Assembly: GCA_963849305.1 (NCBI GenBank)
Contig: CAWKGV010000001.1
Coordinates: 248,001 to 312,000 of the forward strand
Direction: 5' to 3'
Length of the DNA: 64,000 bases
Origin: CAWKGV01 sp963849305
GTDB taxonomy: Bacteria; Pseudomonadota; Alphaproteobacteria; Acetobacterales; Acetobacteraceae
Positions 1 to 9,075 of this stretch are shown piece after piece (within the stretch, counting starts at the first letter, position 1; each line of letters opens with the position of its first letter). A program made the translations under genes and the position numbers. Under the pieces are notes generated by a model. It saw only the letters and a program-made list of their open reading frames with translations. It did not search any database and was not told the DNA's origin.

Positions 1-1
1 G

Positions 2-1531
2 GTCTGCGGCGACGTAGGGTTCGGCAAGACCGAGGTGGCACTGCACGTCGCCGTGGCCGCCGTGCTCGCCGGCCGGCAGGTAGCGCTGGCGGCGCCCACC
101 ACCCTGCTCGCCCGCCAGCATTTGGAAACGTTCCGACGCCGCACCGCCGGGCTCGGCATCGAGGTCGCGCCGCTGATACGCTCGACCCGCTCGGCGGAAG
201 CGCGCGCGGTGCTGCGTGGGATGAAGGACGGCTCGGTCGGCATTGTCGTCGGCACCCAGGCCCTCGCCTCGCCCGGGATCCAGTTTGCCAAGCTGGGGCT
301 CGTGGTGATCGACGAGGAGCAGCGGTTCGGGGAAAAGCAGAAGCACCTGCTCGGCACGCTGCGCCAAGGCGTCCATGCGCTGACCATGAGCGCCACGCCG
401 CTGCCGCGCAGCCTGCAATCGGCGCTGATCGGCCTCTACGATCTCAGCCTGCTGACCGTGCCACCGGTTGCCCGCCAGCCGGTGCGCGGGTTCGTCCTGC
501 CATTCGATCCCGCCGTGGTGCGTGCCGCATTGATGCGCGAGGCCCGCCGGGGTGGGCAAAGCTTCGTGGTCTGCCCGCGCATCGAGGATATCGCGCCGCT
601 CGCGGGCCGCTTGGCCGAGCTGGTGCCGGAGCTGGTGGTCGCCCCCGCGCACGGCAAGATGCGCGGCGAGCAGCTCGACCGGGTGATGCTGCACTTCGCG
701 CAAGGGCGAACCGACGTGCTGCTATCGACCAGCATCATCGAGGCCGGGCTGGACATCCCGAATGCCAACACGATGCTGGTCTGGCGGCCCGACCGGTTCG
801 GGCTGGCGCAGCTTCACCAGCTCCGGGGCCGGGTTGGTCGCGGGCGGGCGCGGGCGGTGGCCTACCTGCTGACCGATCCGGCGCATGAGTTTTCGGCTGG
901 GGCGCGCAAGCGGCTGGAACGGCTGGCCGCGCTGGACCGCCTCGGCGCGGGCTTCGCCGTCAGTGCCGCCGATCTCGACCTGCGCGGCGCGGGCGATCTG
1001 CTGGGGGAGGCGCAATCCGGCCATCTGCGCCTGATGGGCAGCGAATTCTATGGCCATCTATTGTCGCGGGCGGTGATGGCGGCACGCGACGAGGTCCCAC
1101 CCGCCGAATGGGTGCCGGAGATCGCGCTCGACGTTGCCGCTTTCCTCCCCTCCGGTCTCGTCCCGGAGCCGGACCTTCGGCTGGATCTCTATCGCCGGCT
1201 CGCGCGGTTGGACCGTGCCGCCGCGATCGACGACTTCGCCGAGGAGTTGGAGGACCGGTTCGGCGCCATGCCCGACCCAGTGGGGGGTCTGCTCGATCTC
1301 GCCCGCGTTCGGCTGCTTTGCCGGGCGCTCGGTGTGGCTGCGCTCCATGCCGGGCCGGAGGCGGTCGCTCTGAGCCCGCGGGAGGCCACCGATGCCGCGG
1401 CACTGACCGAGCGGCTGCGCGACCGGGTTGACCTGCATTGGAGCCGCGACCGGCTGATCCTGGATATCACGGAGCCCCGCCCGGCCGTCCGGCTAGCGCG
1501 TGTTATCGAGGCGCTTGAGCATCCTCGATGA
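2..1531 (+). CDS. mfd: Transcription-repair coupling factor Mfd, C-terminal part (cut by window edge)
   Basis: This is the translocase half of Mfd, the SF2 ATPase that removes stalled RNA polymerase from damaged DNA and recruits UvrA. The window opens at helicase motif I (GDVGFGKTE, bases 8-34). The DEEQRFG box (motif II; many Mfd proteins have DEEH), SATPLPRSLQ, STSIIEAGLDIPN and LHQLRGRVGRGR follow in the usual order. The GAGDLLGEAQSGH stretch and the C-terminal regulatory TRCF domain close the protein. The RNA-polymerase- and UvrB-like N-terminal half lies outside the window. The last codons fall in a 101-bp element that is repeated at 3208-3307, after the next gene. RecG is the alternative, but the SGH/FYGHLLSRAV region and the C-terminal domain fit Mfd. 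Confidence 0.95.
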   Translation, partial: VCGDVGFGKTEVALHVAVAAVLAGRQVALAAPTTLLARQHLETFRRRTAGLGIEVAPLIRSTRSAEARAVLRGMKDGSVGIVVGTQALASPGIQFAKLGLVVIDEEQRFGEKQKHLLGTLRQGVHALTMSATPLPRSLQSALIGLYDLSLLTVPPVARQPVRGFVLPFDPAVVRAALMREARRGGQSFVVCPRIEDIAPLAGRLAELVPELVVAPAHGKMRGEQLDRVMLHFAQGRTDVLLSTSIIEAGLDIPNANTMLVWRPDRFGLAQLHQLRGRVGRGRARAVAYLLTDPAHEFSAGARKRLERLAALDRLGAGFAVSAADLDLRGAGDLLGEAQSGHLRLMGSEFYGHLLSRAVMAARDEVPPAEWVPEIALDVAAFLPSGLVPEPDLRLDLYRRLARLDRAAAIDDFAEELEDRFGAMPDPVGGLLDLARVRLLCRALGVAALHAGPEAVALSPREATDAAALTERLRDRVDLHWSRDRLILDITEPRPAVRLARVIEALEHPR

Positions 1532-1571
1532 GGACTCGCTGACCGCGCGGGATCAGCGCCAGCCCGACCTG
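1471..1571. repeat. Imperfect direct repeat, copy A
   Basis: This stretch aligns over its full length with 3208-3307: by hand about 86 of 101 columns match, with one single-base gap. It includes the last 20 codons of mfd and, on the opposite strand, a decayed copy of the 3' end of the SDR gene found downstream (the minus strand still reads QVGLAL). The two copies bracket the peptidoglycan-binding protein gene. Confidence 0.85.
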
Positions 1572-1645
1572 CCGCGAAACCGAGGGTCTGACGAACCCCT
1601 CGGAGCGGGAAGGGGGCGACTGACCGGCCGCCCCTGCGGTGCAGG

Positions 1646-3157
1646 TTACTGAGAGGCGCCGGATCGCCCGCCGGAGCCGCCGAACTGACCGTTCTGATTA
1701 AGCGGGGTACCATAGCCGCCGGATTGGCCACCCTGGTTGCCTGACTGTGGGCTCGTAAAACTGCCCGGCTGGCCACCACCCTGGTAGCTGTACTGGTTGC
1801 CCGGGTTGCCCTGAGAGCCATAAGGACCGTTAGGACCGTAGGGACTGCTCTGATTGCCCTGCTGGCTACTCATGTTGCCGAACTGGCCACCGCCGTTGCC
1901 CCGGTAAACGTACTGGCCACCCTGGGTGCCAGGCTGACCACCCTGGTAGCTGTACTGACTGCCCTGATTGCCGTATCCGCCGGACTGACCTTGGTTGCCC
2001 TGATAGCTATACTGGCCGCCCTGGTTGTTACCTTGATAGCCGAACTGGCTACCTTGGTAGCCGTATGGGGCGGTGGTCTGGCCACCCTGGTTGCCGACGT
2101 TGAACCCTTGCCCACCCCCTTGCTGCATCCCGCCGGAACCGGTGCTAGCCATTGGCTGGGAGGACAAGCCTGGTGGATTGACGACCAGCAGAACGCGTTG
2201 GCCGGAGGGTGTCTCCGCGCTGACCAGATAAGACTCGTCCAGAATATGGATATTGCGCAGCCCTGCTTGTCGCAGCATCTGGCGAACCTGCGCCTGCGCG
2301 ATCGGCCCGTTCTGTTGCCCTTCCTGCGAACCCTGCCCGCTGGTCTGATTCTGGGAATACTGCCCGCCTCCTTCATAGCCCGAGGACTGGCCGGCCTGAT
2401 TGCCGGGAGTGAAGCCGCTGCTTCCGGGGGCGCCGGCGGCGCCCATCGCGCCGCTCGAACCATTCGCCTCGGTCGTATTGGTGCCGCTGCCCGGAGGGCT
2501 GGCCGGGCCGCCTGTTCCCTGAGCGGCAGCCTGCGTTTGTGCCGAATTCTGTTCCGGCGTGCCGGAGGGCGCAGTGGTGGGGTTGGCGGCTGTTCCGGTG
2601 CTGCCGGCCGAAGCCTCAGAGCCCGACGGCGCAGAGTTCTGGCCATTGGTCGCCGAAGCCGTGCCGGCACTCTGGCCGCCACCCTCGGTGTTCGAAGCAG
2701 CGACGCCGGATTGCTGGCTGGAATTCTGCTCCGACGCTTGGGTGGTGCCGCTGGGTGGCGTCGCGAGGCCCTGGGTGTTCCCAGCCTGGCTCGAGCTGGC
2801 CGTACCTGCAGGGTTGGACTGCTGGGCGGAGCCGGACCCAACGTCCAAGGCAGCAAGTGTCTGAGAATCCGGCTGCCCGTTCACCGGAAGGCCGTGAGCC
2901 TGCTGGAACGTCTCAACCGCCTTCCTAGTCTCCGGTCCCCAGATGCCGTCGATATTATCTCCGCGATAGAGACCCTGTTGCTGAAGCTTCTGCTGGACCT
3001 GCTTGACGGTGTTTTGGGACAAGCTCTGCGGCTCGGCGCTCTGCTGCGCCCCCGAAACTCCTGGCTGGCTGGTTTGTGTCGGCGCTTGTTGTGCGTACGC
3101 GGGGCCCGCGCTGAGCACTCCAATGGCCAGCATGGCGGCAACATTACGGGGTTTCAT
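1646..3157 (-). CDS. Secreted peptidoglycan-binding protein with Gln/Gly/Tyr-rich repeat tail
   Basis: A 503-residue secreted protein. The start at 3157 is chosen because AGGAAAGG lies just upstream and a clean signal peptide follows (residues 1-22, ending AYAQQ). Residues 49-106 form a PG_binding_1-type domain (QQGLYRGDNIDGIWGPETR then AVETFQQAHGL). Residues about 107-290 are Ser/Ala/Gly/Gln linker. A short folded-looking stretch (QVRQMLRQAGLRNIHILDES) follows, and the last 130 residues are repeats such as GYQGSQFGYQG, GGQYSYQGN and GSQYSYQGG. The domain suggests anchoring to murein; the tail looks disordered or prion-like. A shorter paralogue lies at 19933-20568. The gene sits alone between two copies of a 100-bp repeat. 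No enzymatic domain is visible. Confidence 0.85.
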   Translation of the reverse strand: MKPRNVAAMLAIGVLSAGPAYAQQAPTQTSQPGVSGAQQSAEPQSLSQNTVKQVQQKLQQQGLYRGDNIDGIWGPETRKAVETFQQAHGLPVNGQPDSQTLAALDVGSGSAQQSNPAGTASSSQAGNTQGLATPPSGTTQASEQNSSQQSGVAASNTEGGGQSAGTASATNGQNSAPSGSEASAGSTGTAANPTTAPSGTPEQNSAQTQAAAQGTGGPASPPGSGTNTTEANGSSGAMGAAGAPGSSGFTPGNQAGQSSGYEGGGQYSQNQTSGQGSQEGQQNGPIAQAQVRQMLRQAGLRNIHILDESYLVSAETPSGQRVLLVVNPPGLSSQPMASTGSGGMQQGGGQGFNVGNQGGQTTAPYGYQGSQFGYQGNNQGGQYSYQGNQGQSGGYGNQGSQYSYQGGQPGTQGGQYVYRGNGGGQFGNMSSQQGNQSSPYGPNGPYGSQGNPGNQYSYQGGGQPGSFTSPQSGNQGGQSGGYGTPLNQNGQFGGSGGRSGASQ

Positions 3158-3207
3158 GAGCGCGACCTTTCCTGTCTGACAAGTGCGATCGATAGTTTTG
3201 GACCGAT

Positions 3208-3307
3208 GGAGCCTCACCCGTCCGTCCGTCTAGCGCGTGTAATCGAGACGCTTGGGGGTGCCCGATGAGGACTCGCTCGCCGCGCGGACCAGCGCCAGCC
3301 CGACCTG
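3208..3307. repeat. Imperfect direct repeat, copy B
   Basis: Partner of 1471-1571. It begins upstream of the peptidoglycan-binding protein gene and runs into the intact 3' end of the SDR gene (ending at 3230 on the minus strand). On the plus strand it still reads VRLARVIE, the Mfd C-terminus, although mfd itself ended 1.7 kb earlier. The likely ancestral state is a single convergent mfd/SDR junction. Confidence 0.85.
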
Positions 3308-4261
3308 GAGCGCGACCAGCGCCCCCGCCGCCGCCAATCCGCCGGTGCCCAACCGGGTCGCCACGGTGCGCAGCCCGGCCGAGCGCCAGCCTCCCGAGAC
3401 CGCGGCCAACGCGATCGGGCGGAACAGGTTGCCAGTGGTCGACGTGGAGTCCTTCGCCCGGTGGAGATAGGTTTCGATGAACTTGTTCATCGCCCAGCGA
3501 CCGACGGTTGGGGCCAGGCCATAACCGAACCGGGCGAGCGTCGCGACCGACCCCACGGTGGCCGCGTCGCGCGGGTTCCGCGCCAGCGACACCATCTCGT
3601 CGGCAACCTTCTCGGCCGCATAGACGGGCGGCGCGGGCTTGATCTCCCGGCCGGTAAAGTTGGCCCCGTGCTGGACCCCCGGCGTATCGATGAACGAGGG
3701 GAACACGTCGCAGACATGGATTTCCGGCCAGTCGGACAGTTCCGAGCGCAGGCTGTCGGTGAAGCCGCGCAGGCCGAACTTGCTGGCCGCGTAGGCCGCC
3801 GCGTAAGGCGCCGGCACCCAGCCGCCGAACGAGATGGTGTTGATCAGCACCCCGCCCGAGGCTTGCCGCTGGAAATAGGGCAGCGCCGCGTGCGCCCCGT
3901 GGATATAGCCGAGCAGGTTGGTGTGGATGACCTGATCGTGGGCCTCCACCGGGGTTTCGGTGAAGCGCCCGACCGCGCCGACCCCGGCGTTGTTCACCCA
4001 GACATCGATCCGGCCCTGGAAGGCGCGCGCCGCCTGGTCCGCCAGCCGTTGAACCTGTCTGGCGTCGGTGACGTCGGTAACGACGGGAACCCCCCGAACG
4101 CCTTGGGCGCGCACCTCCTTGGCCGCGTCCTGCAAGCCGCGCCGGTCGCGCGCCGCCAGCACCACGTTGGCGCCCGCGCGGGCGAAGGCGAGCGCGGCGG
4201 CGCGACCGATGCCGCTCGATGCGCCCGTGATGACAACCGTCGCTCCCTTGAGATCGCGCAT
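3230..4261 (-). CDS. Short-chain dehydrogenase/reductase
   Basis: A 343-residue SDR-family NAD(P)-dependent oxidoreductase. The N-terminus carries the cofactor motif TGASSGIGRA (residues about 10-19), then NNAGVGAVGRF, a catalytic serine region (INTISFGG) and the YAASKFGL active-site Tyr-Lys motif. The extra C-terminal 80-100 residues are typical of the larger SDRs of this type. The start at 4261 is chosen because GGAAGGGGAGC precedes it and the Rossmann strand begins at once. The frame stays open to an ATG at 4537, which also has a GGGGAGA box, so a form with 92 extra residues cannot be excluded. Substrate unknown. It converges on mfd across the repeat junction. Confidence 0.85.
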   Translation of the reverse strand: MRDLKGATVVITGASSGIGRAAALAFARAGANVVLAARDRRGLQDAAKEVRAQGVRGVPVVTDVTDARQVQRLADQAARAFQGRIDVWVNNAGVGAVGRFTETPVEAHDQVIHTNLLGYIHGAHAALPYFQRQASGGVLINTISFGGWVPAPYAAAYAASKFGLRGFTDSLRSELSDWPEIHVCDVFPSFIDTPGVQHGANFTGREIKPAPPVYAAEKVADEMVSLARNPRDAATVGSVATLARFGYGLAPTVGRWAMNKFIETYLHRAKDSTSTTGNLFRPIALAAVSGGWRSAGLRTVATRLGTGGLAAAGALVALQVGLALVRAASESSSGTPKRLDYTR

Positions 4262-4664
4262 CCTGCTCCCCTTCCCTTCCGTCGCAGGGCAAACGCCGGG
4301 GGTCGCTTCGCGTTGCCGGAACCCCCGGCAGGAGGGGGCGTTGGGCCGGAGTTGCGCGTCGGCCTGCACCGGCTCGCGGACGATTTCGACCGCATCGTTA
4401 TCCCGGAGCATGGTCGCTATGTCGGCCATCCGGCTCGCGCGGAGGATGGCAGCGCGTATCCTAGGCCATGACACGGAGGGCAGGTCCTTGCCCTCCGCGA
4501 TGGCTTGGTTGCCTTGGATTGCGGACTGACCGATCATTCTGTCTCCCCGGCCCCTCCCCTAACCCTCCCGCAAGACGAGGGCAGGGCGTGGCCGTTGCGC
4601 GGAGTTCCGCGCTGACTGGAACCCTTGCGTCCGAGTAGTGTTCAGCGATCGAAGGAGCCGGCCC
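4262..4664. other. Divergent intergenic region
   Basis: This 403-bp gap lies between the SDR and the divergent dehydrogenase. It contains the open N-terminal extension of the SDR frame (to 4537) and, at about 4548-4590, a C-rich stretch (cccctcccctaaccctccc) of the kind seen at several gene ends in this window. Promoters for both genes must lie here, but I cannot assign -35/-10 boxes. Confidence 0.4.
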
Positions 4665-5738
4665 GTGCGCGAGCACCGCATCGCCGCCATTCCCGCCGAC
4701 GGCATCGGCCCCGAGGTGATCGGCGCCGGGCTCGAAGTACTGGACGCAGTCGCCGCGCGTGACGGCGGTTTCCGTCTGGTGGTGGACCACTACGCCTGGG
4801 GCTCGGAGTGGTACCGCAAGCACGGCGTGCTGATGCCGCCCGATGGGCTCGCCTGGCTGCGCACGGCGAATGCGATCTATTTCGGTGCCGTGGGCGACCC
4901 GAACATCCCCGACCACGTGACGCTCTGGGGCCTGCGGCTGCCGATTTGCCAGGGCTTCGACCAGTATGCCAACGTCCGCCCGACCCGCATCCTGCCCGGC
5001 ATCACCTCGCCGCTGCGCGACGTCGGGGCCGCCGACCTCGACTGGGTTATCATCCGCGAGAACAGCGAGGGCGAGTACGCGGGCCACGGCGGGCGGGCGC
5101 ATCGGGGATTTCCCGAGGAAGTGGGGACCGAGACCGCCATCTTCACCCGCCGCGGCGTTGAGCGGATCATGCGCTACGCCTTCGAGACCGCGCGCGCCCG
5201 CCCGCGCAAGCATCTGACCGTGGTGACCAAGTCCAATGCCCAACGCCACGGGATGGTGCTCTGGGACGAGATCGCGGCCCTGGTATCGCGCGACTTCCCG
5301 GACGTGGCCTGGGACAAGGAGCTGGTCGATGCGATGACCACGCGCATGGTGCGCCGCCCGGCGAGTATCGACACGGTGGTCGCGACCAACCTGCACGCCG
5401 ACATCCTCTCCGACCTCGCCGCTGCGCTGGCGGGTTCGCTCGGCATCGCCCCCACAGGCAACATCGACCCCGAGCGGCGTAACCCCTCGATGTTCGAGCC
5501 GATCCACGGTTCGGCCTTCGACATCGTGGGCAAAGGGATCGCCAACCCGGTCGGGAGCTTCTGGACCGGGGCGATGATGCTGGAGCATCTGGGCGAGGCG
5601 GACGCGGCGGCGCTGCTGATGCGCGGGGTCGAGCAGGTATGCGCCGCCGGGATCGTGACCCCCGACCTCGGCGGCAAGGCGAGCACGGCGGAGGTGACGC
5701 GCGCGGTGTGCGACGCCGTGCGCGAGACGAACAGGTAA
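4665..5738 (+). CDS. Tartrate dehydrogenase / D-malate dehydrogenase family protein
   Basis: A 357-residue member of the isocitrate/isopropylmalate dehydrogenase superfamily. These enzymes oxidatively decarboxylate a 2-hydroxy diacid with NAD+ and a divalent metal. Visible motifs are IPADGIGPEVI (residues about 6-16), the substrate segment DQYANVRPTR, VIIRENSEGEYAG, TKSNAQRHGMVLWDE, the metal-binding ATNLHADILSD and the cofactor segment EPIHGSAFDI. YFGAVGDPNIPDH and REN(S/T)EGEY point to the DmlA/TtuC branch rather than LeuB. The GTG at 4665 is preferred to the upstream GTG at 4638, because GAAGGAG sits at the right distance before it. Which diacid it uses cannot be told from sequence. Confidence 0.85.
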   Translation: MREHRIAAIPADGIGPEVIGAGLEVLDAVAARDGGFRLVVDHYAWGSEWYRKHGVLMPPDGLAWLRTANAIYFGAVGDPNIPDHVTLWGLRLPICQGFDQYANVRPTRILPGITSPLRDVGAADLDWVIIRENSEGEYAGHGGRAHRGFPEEVGTETAIFTRRGVERIMRYAFETARARPRKHLTVVTKSNAQRHGMVLWDEIAALVSRDFPDVAWDKELVDAMTTRMVRRPASIDTVVATNLHADILSDLAAALAGSLGIAPTGNIDPERRNPSMFEPIHGSAFDIVGKGIANPVGSFWTGAMMLEHLGEADAAALLMRGVEQVCAAGIVTPDLGGKASTAEVTRAVCDAVRETNR

Positions 5739-5759
5739 TAAAGACGCTGCTGCGGGAAG

Positions 5760-8700
5760 TTAGCCGGTTAGGGCCGCGGCCGTATCTTTCCGATTCGGCC
5801 CATCATCGCCCGGACGATGCAGGCCCTCCGCGCTCCGGCCCGAGCGCGAGGGCGCCGTCATACGGCGGCGCAGTTCGCCGGCTACGCGCTCAGCATTGGG
5901 GAAGCGAACCAGATCGAGGTGGTTGCCGGGAAATTCGATGATCTCCAGGTCGCCGGCCACCTTCGCCCAAATCGTCACCGGGTCGCACAAACGCGGGTTT
6001 CGCTGCTCTGACCTGAAGAACGCGACCTTCGCAGGGTAAGGCTTGGGATAATACCGCACATACGCCTGCTCGCACGCGATCCGTGTTCTTCCGATCAGCG
6101 GCGGCAGCGAGGCTAGATACTCGGCGTCCCAAGTCGGCCCGCGGCCTAGACGCACGCTGATTCCGTGGCGAACCCAGGCAAGCTCCTCGCCGAGAACGGC
6201 CAGCGCGCCAGTCATGGAACGGTCGCGAAGGTTTTGCCACAGGTGGCGAAGCCGGCGGCGCCGGAATGCGATCCAGTCGGGGTAGCTAAGGGTGCGCGGA
6301 TGCACGTCGGTATCGAGCAGCGCCACCATGCTGACCTCCTCGCCGGCGGCGGCCAGGATGCGGGCCATTTCGTAAGCCACCAGTCCGCCAAAGGAATAGC
6401 CGCCCAGGGCATATGGACCATGCGGCTGAACGGTCCGCGCTTCGGCCACGTATTCCGCGGCCATCTCCTCGACCCGCTCGGACGGAGGTCTATTCGGATC
6501 GAGCCCCCTGGCTTGCAATACGTAAACCGCCGGCCCTCCCCGCAACGCGCGCAGAAGCTGTGACAGCTCCAGCACCGTGCCGGTCAGGCCATGGACGAGG
6601 AACAACGGGGGCGTGGCGCTGCCCTCGACGATCTGGACCAGGCACGAAAAGCCCGTCTCCTGTTCCCGGCGAAGCAGCTCGGCCAGCTCCGCGACAGTGG
6701 GCGCGCGGAGCAGCGTCACGATCGGCAAATCGCGGCCAGTGCGCTCTCGGATTTGAGCGAACATGGCCATCGCCAGCAGCGAATGGCCGCCCAGGTCAAA
6801 GAAATCATCGTTCGGGCCGATCGGCGCCACGCCGAGCACGCCTTCCCAGATCGCTTGCAGCTCTTGTTCCAGCGTCTTGCCGCCTGCTTCGCCGGTCGCG
6901 GGGGCGGAGAGGTGGGTGGCGGTGGCGGTGGCGGTGGCGGTGGCGGTGGCGGTGGCGGTCAGCGCGGGATGGTTCGCCAGTACGTCAAGGCAGTGCGGGT
7001 TCGCCAGCGCGTCGCGATTCTTCACCGGCAGGCGATTGATCGCGGCACGCGCCGCGCTCTCGGAACGCTTGCCGCTGTGAGTCGTGGGTAGCTCGGCCAC
7101 ATCGGCGATCACCGCCGGGACGTGCGCGGGCGAGTTCGCCCGGCCAATCTCTTTTCTGATCCGAACATCAAGTTCGCCCGTCAGTTCGATCCCGGGCTGA
7201 AGGACGACGAACAACACCAGCCGCGCCCCGCCCGGTTCGGACTCGCGCGCCTGCTCCACGGCCATTGCCTCCCGGACCTCAGCAACGTCCTGGAGCGCGG
7301 CGTAAATGTCGGCGGGCCCGATCCGGATGCCCCGGACATTGACAACGCCATCGGAGCGGCCATGCAGTCGCGCCGTCCCTTCCGGCGTGAACGAGATGAA
7401 GTCGCCATGCGTCCACATCCCGGGATTCTGACTGAAGTAGGCGGCGTGAAATCGCTTGCCATCCGCATCGCCGTAGAAGCCCAGCGGGCGCGAGGGGAAC
7501 GGGTTGCGGCAGACCAGTTCGCCATAGACATCGCCAGGCGCGCATAGTGCCTGCACATCAAGCCCCAAGCTGCGGCACTGGCTCTCGCCACGCCAAACCG
7601 GCAGGTTCGGGTTGCCCAGCACGAAGCAGCCCAGAATGTCGGTGCCGCCGGAAATAGACTGCACCGGCAAAGCTTTGACGTACTGCGCGATCCAATCGAA
7701 TTGCCGGTCGTGCAGGATCGAGCCGGTGCTCAGCACCGCGCGCAGCGCATCCAGCCGCAGCTCCTGGCCCGGCAGGAAGCCGCGGTCCTGGCAAAGTTTG
7801 ATGTAGGCGGGGCTGGTGCCGAAGACATTGACCTGTTCATCGGCAACGATGCGCCAGAGGGTGCCGGGATCGAACACCGGTCCGTCGAACAGCACGATCT
7901 CGGCCCCGCAAGCGAGAGCGGAAAGCTGCCAGTTCCACATCATCCAGGCGCAGGAGGTGTGGAAGAACAGCTTCTCGCCGGCGCGCAGGTCGCCGTGCAA
8001 GCGATGCTCCTTCACATGCTCCAGCAGCGTGCCGCCGGCTCCGTGCACGATGCACTTCGGCGCGCCTGTTGTGCCCGAAGAGAATAGGATGAACAGCGGA
8101 TGATTGAACGGAAACCGTGGCCAGGCCGCCAACGGGGTGGGAGCCGAAGCGAGCAGGTCGGAGAAGCGGCTGATATCGAGGCCGGCCCCGCTCAGATCGG
8201 GCAGCTCACCTTCGCCGACCAGCATGATCGCGCGCAAGCTTGGCAGCGCGCTCGCGAGTTCCTGTAACCGAGCATCGCGGCGGCCATCGCCGCCTGCGCG
8301 GCAGATCAGCAGCTTCGGATCCAGTTGCGAAAATCGGCTGAGAATTGCCGGCAACCTCATGTCAGGCGCCGCGGTCGAGAACGTGGCACCGAGAGCCGCC
8401 GCCGCGAGGCAAGCGACAACCGCTTCCGCATCGTTATTCAGGATAGCAACAATCCGGTCGCCTGATTCGATTCCGAGGTCTCGCAACCCCCCTGCCGCGC
8501 AGGCCACCCTGTCGCGCAACTCCCCGCGGCTGAGCCGCTCCGCCGGACGTCCATCCGCGTGGATCGCCGTCAGCGCCGGCGCGGCGTCATCCGCTCCTCG
8601 AACCGGCACCAGCAGGTTTTCCGCGTAGCTTAGCCGGAGATTCGGGAAGAAGACCGCGCGCTCGCAATCGTCATCGGTGCAGACCGTGTCTGCGTCGCCT

Positions 8701-8921
8701 TCACAGCGGATGCCCGTCCATCCAAGGAACAGGCGCCAGAACTCGCGAAAGTGTTCGACCGAGAAGCTATCCAGCCGTTCATTTTCTTGCAAACCCGGCT
8801 GGGTCTCACCGCAGCAGCAGATGAAGTCGGTAAGCTGCGAGGCAACCGACACGCCCGGATCAGGGACATGCAGCGGCTCGCGGATGGTCGGTGCGGTGGC
8901 CTCGCTCCTCTGATCGTCCAT
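5760..8921 (-). CDS. Free-standing A-T-TE protein (acetoacetyl-CoA-synthetase-like adenylation, carrier, thioesterase)
   Basis: A 1053-residue NRPS-like protein. Residues about 1-640 form an acyl-adenylating domain with P-loop FSSGTTGAPKCIVHG, SISGGTDILGCF, WTHGDF and GRSDGVVNVRGIRIG motifs, and a C-terminal lysine box THSGKRSE. The N-terminal part and the SISGGTD-(I)-CF motif resemble acetoacetyl-CoA synthetase rather than amino-acid-activating domains. A (Thr-Ala)n linker (655-669) follows, then a carrier domain with DDFFDLGGHSLLAM (phosphopantetheine Ser714). A type I thioesterase closes the protein, with GGYSFGG (Ser843), LLDTD and NHLDLVR. No condensation domain is present. The start at 8921 precedes the first conserved segment; its ribosome site is weak. 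A divergent phosphopantetheinyl transferase (9076) probably activates it. The product is unknown; a beta-keto acid or other short acyl acid is the natural guess for substrate. Confidence 0.85.
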   Translation of the reverse strand: MDDQRSEATAPTIREPLHVPDPGVSVASQLTDFICCCGETQPGLQENERLDSFSVEHFREFWRLFLGWTGIRCEGDADTVCTDDDCERAVFFPNLRLSYAENLLVPVRGADDAAPALTAIHADGRPAERLSRGELRDRVACAAGGLRDLGIESGDRIVAILNNDAEAVVACLAAAALGATFSTAAPDMRLPAILSRFSQLDPKLLICRAGGDGRRDARLQELASALPSLRAIMLVGEGELPDLSGAGLDISRFSDLLASAPTPLAAWPRFPFNHPLFILFSSGTTGAPKCIVHGAGGTLLEHVKEHRLHGDLRAGEKLFFHTSCAWMMWNWQLSALACGAEIVLFDGPVFDPGTLWRIVADEQVNVFGTSPAYIKLCQDRGFLPGQELRLDALRAVLSTGSILHDRQFDWIAQYVKALPVQSISGGTDILGCFVLGNPNLPVWRGESQCRSLGLDVQALCAPGDVYGELVCRNPFPSRPLGFYGDADGKRFHAAYFSQNPGMWTHGDFISFTPEGTARLHGRSDGVVNVRGIRIGPADIYAALQDVAEVREAMAVEQARESEPGGARLVLFVVLQPGIELTGELDVRIRKEIGRANSPAHVPAVIADVAELPTTHSGKRSESAARAAINRLPVKNRDALANPHCLDVLANHPALTATATATATATATATHLSAPATGEAGGKTLEQELQAIWEGVLGVAPIGPNDDFFDLGGHSLLAMAMFAQIRERTGRDLPIVTLLRAPTVAELAELLRREQETGFSCLVQIVEGSATPPLFLVHGLTGTVLELSQLLRALRGGPAVYVLQARGLDPNRPPSERVEEMAAEYVAEARTVQPHGPYALGGYSFGGLVAYEMARILAAAGEEVSMVALLDTDVHPRTLSYPDWIAFRRRRLRHLWQNLRDRSMTGALAVLGEELAWVRHGISVRLGRGPTWDAEYLASLPPLIGRTRIACEQAYVRYYPKPYPAKVAFFRSEQRNPRLCDPVTIWAKVAGDLEIIEFPGNHLDLVRFPNAERVAGELRRRMTAPSRSGRSAEGLHRPGDDGPNRKDTAAALTG
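6915..6959. repeat. Hexanucleotide microsatellite (GGTGGC)7.5
   Basis: Seven perfect copies of ggtggc plus a half copy, inside the A-T-TE gene. On the coding strand it makes an alternating Ala-Thr linker between the adenylation and carrier domains. Gain or loss of whole units changes linker length without shifting frame. Confidence 0.95.
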
Positions 8922-9075
8922 TTGTACGTTTCCCGGCAAAATAATCTTCCTCCAAAAATATTGTATTTTGCTCGGATTTTTTCGAGGGCATACACGGAAC
9001 GTGATCCGCTCTGTTCCCCGAACCAAGCCCAGCACGCGACGCAGGGAACACCATGAAGTCCTACACGGAGACGCG

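Noticed and set aside
1991..3268. Plus-strand frame of 425 codons
   Set aside because: It is antisense to the Gln/Gly-rich protein, whose repeats leave the reverse frames open. It ends in the repeated mfd fragment, which only makes it look like a real C-terminus.
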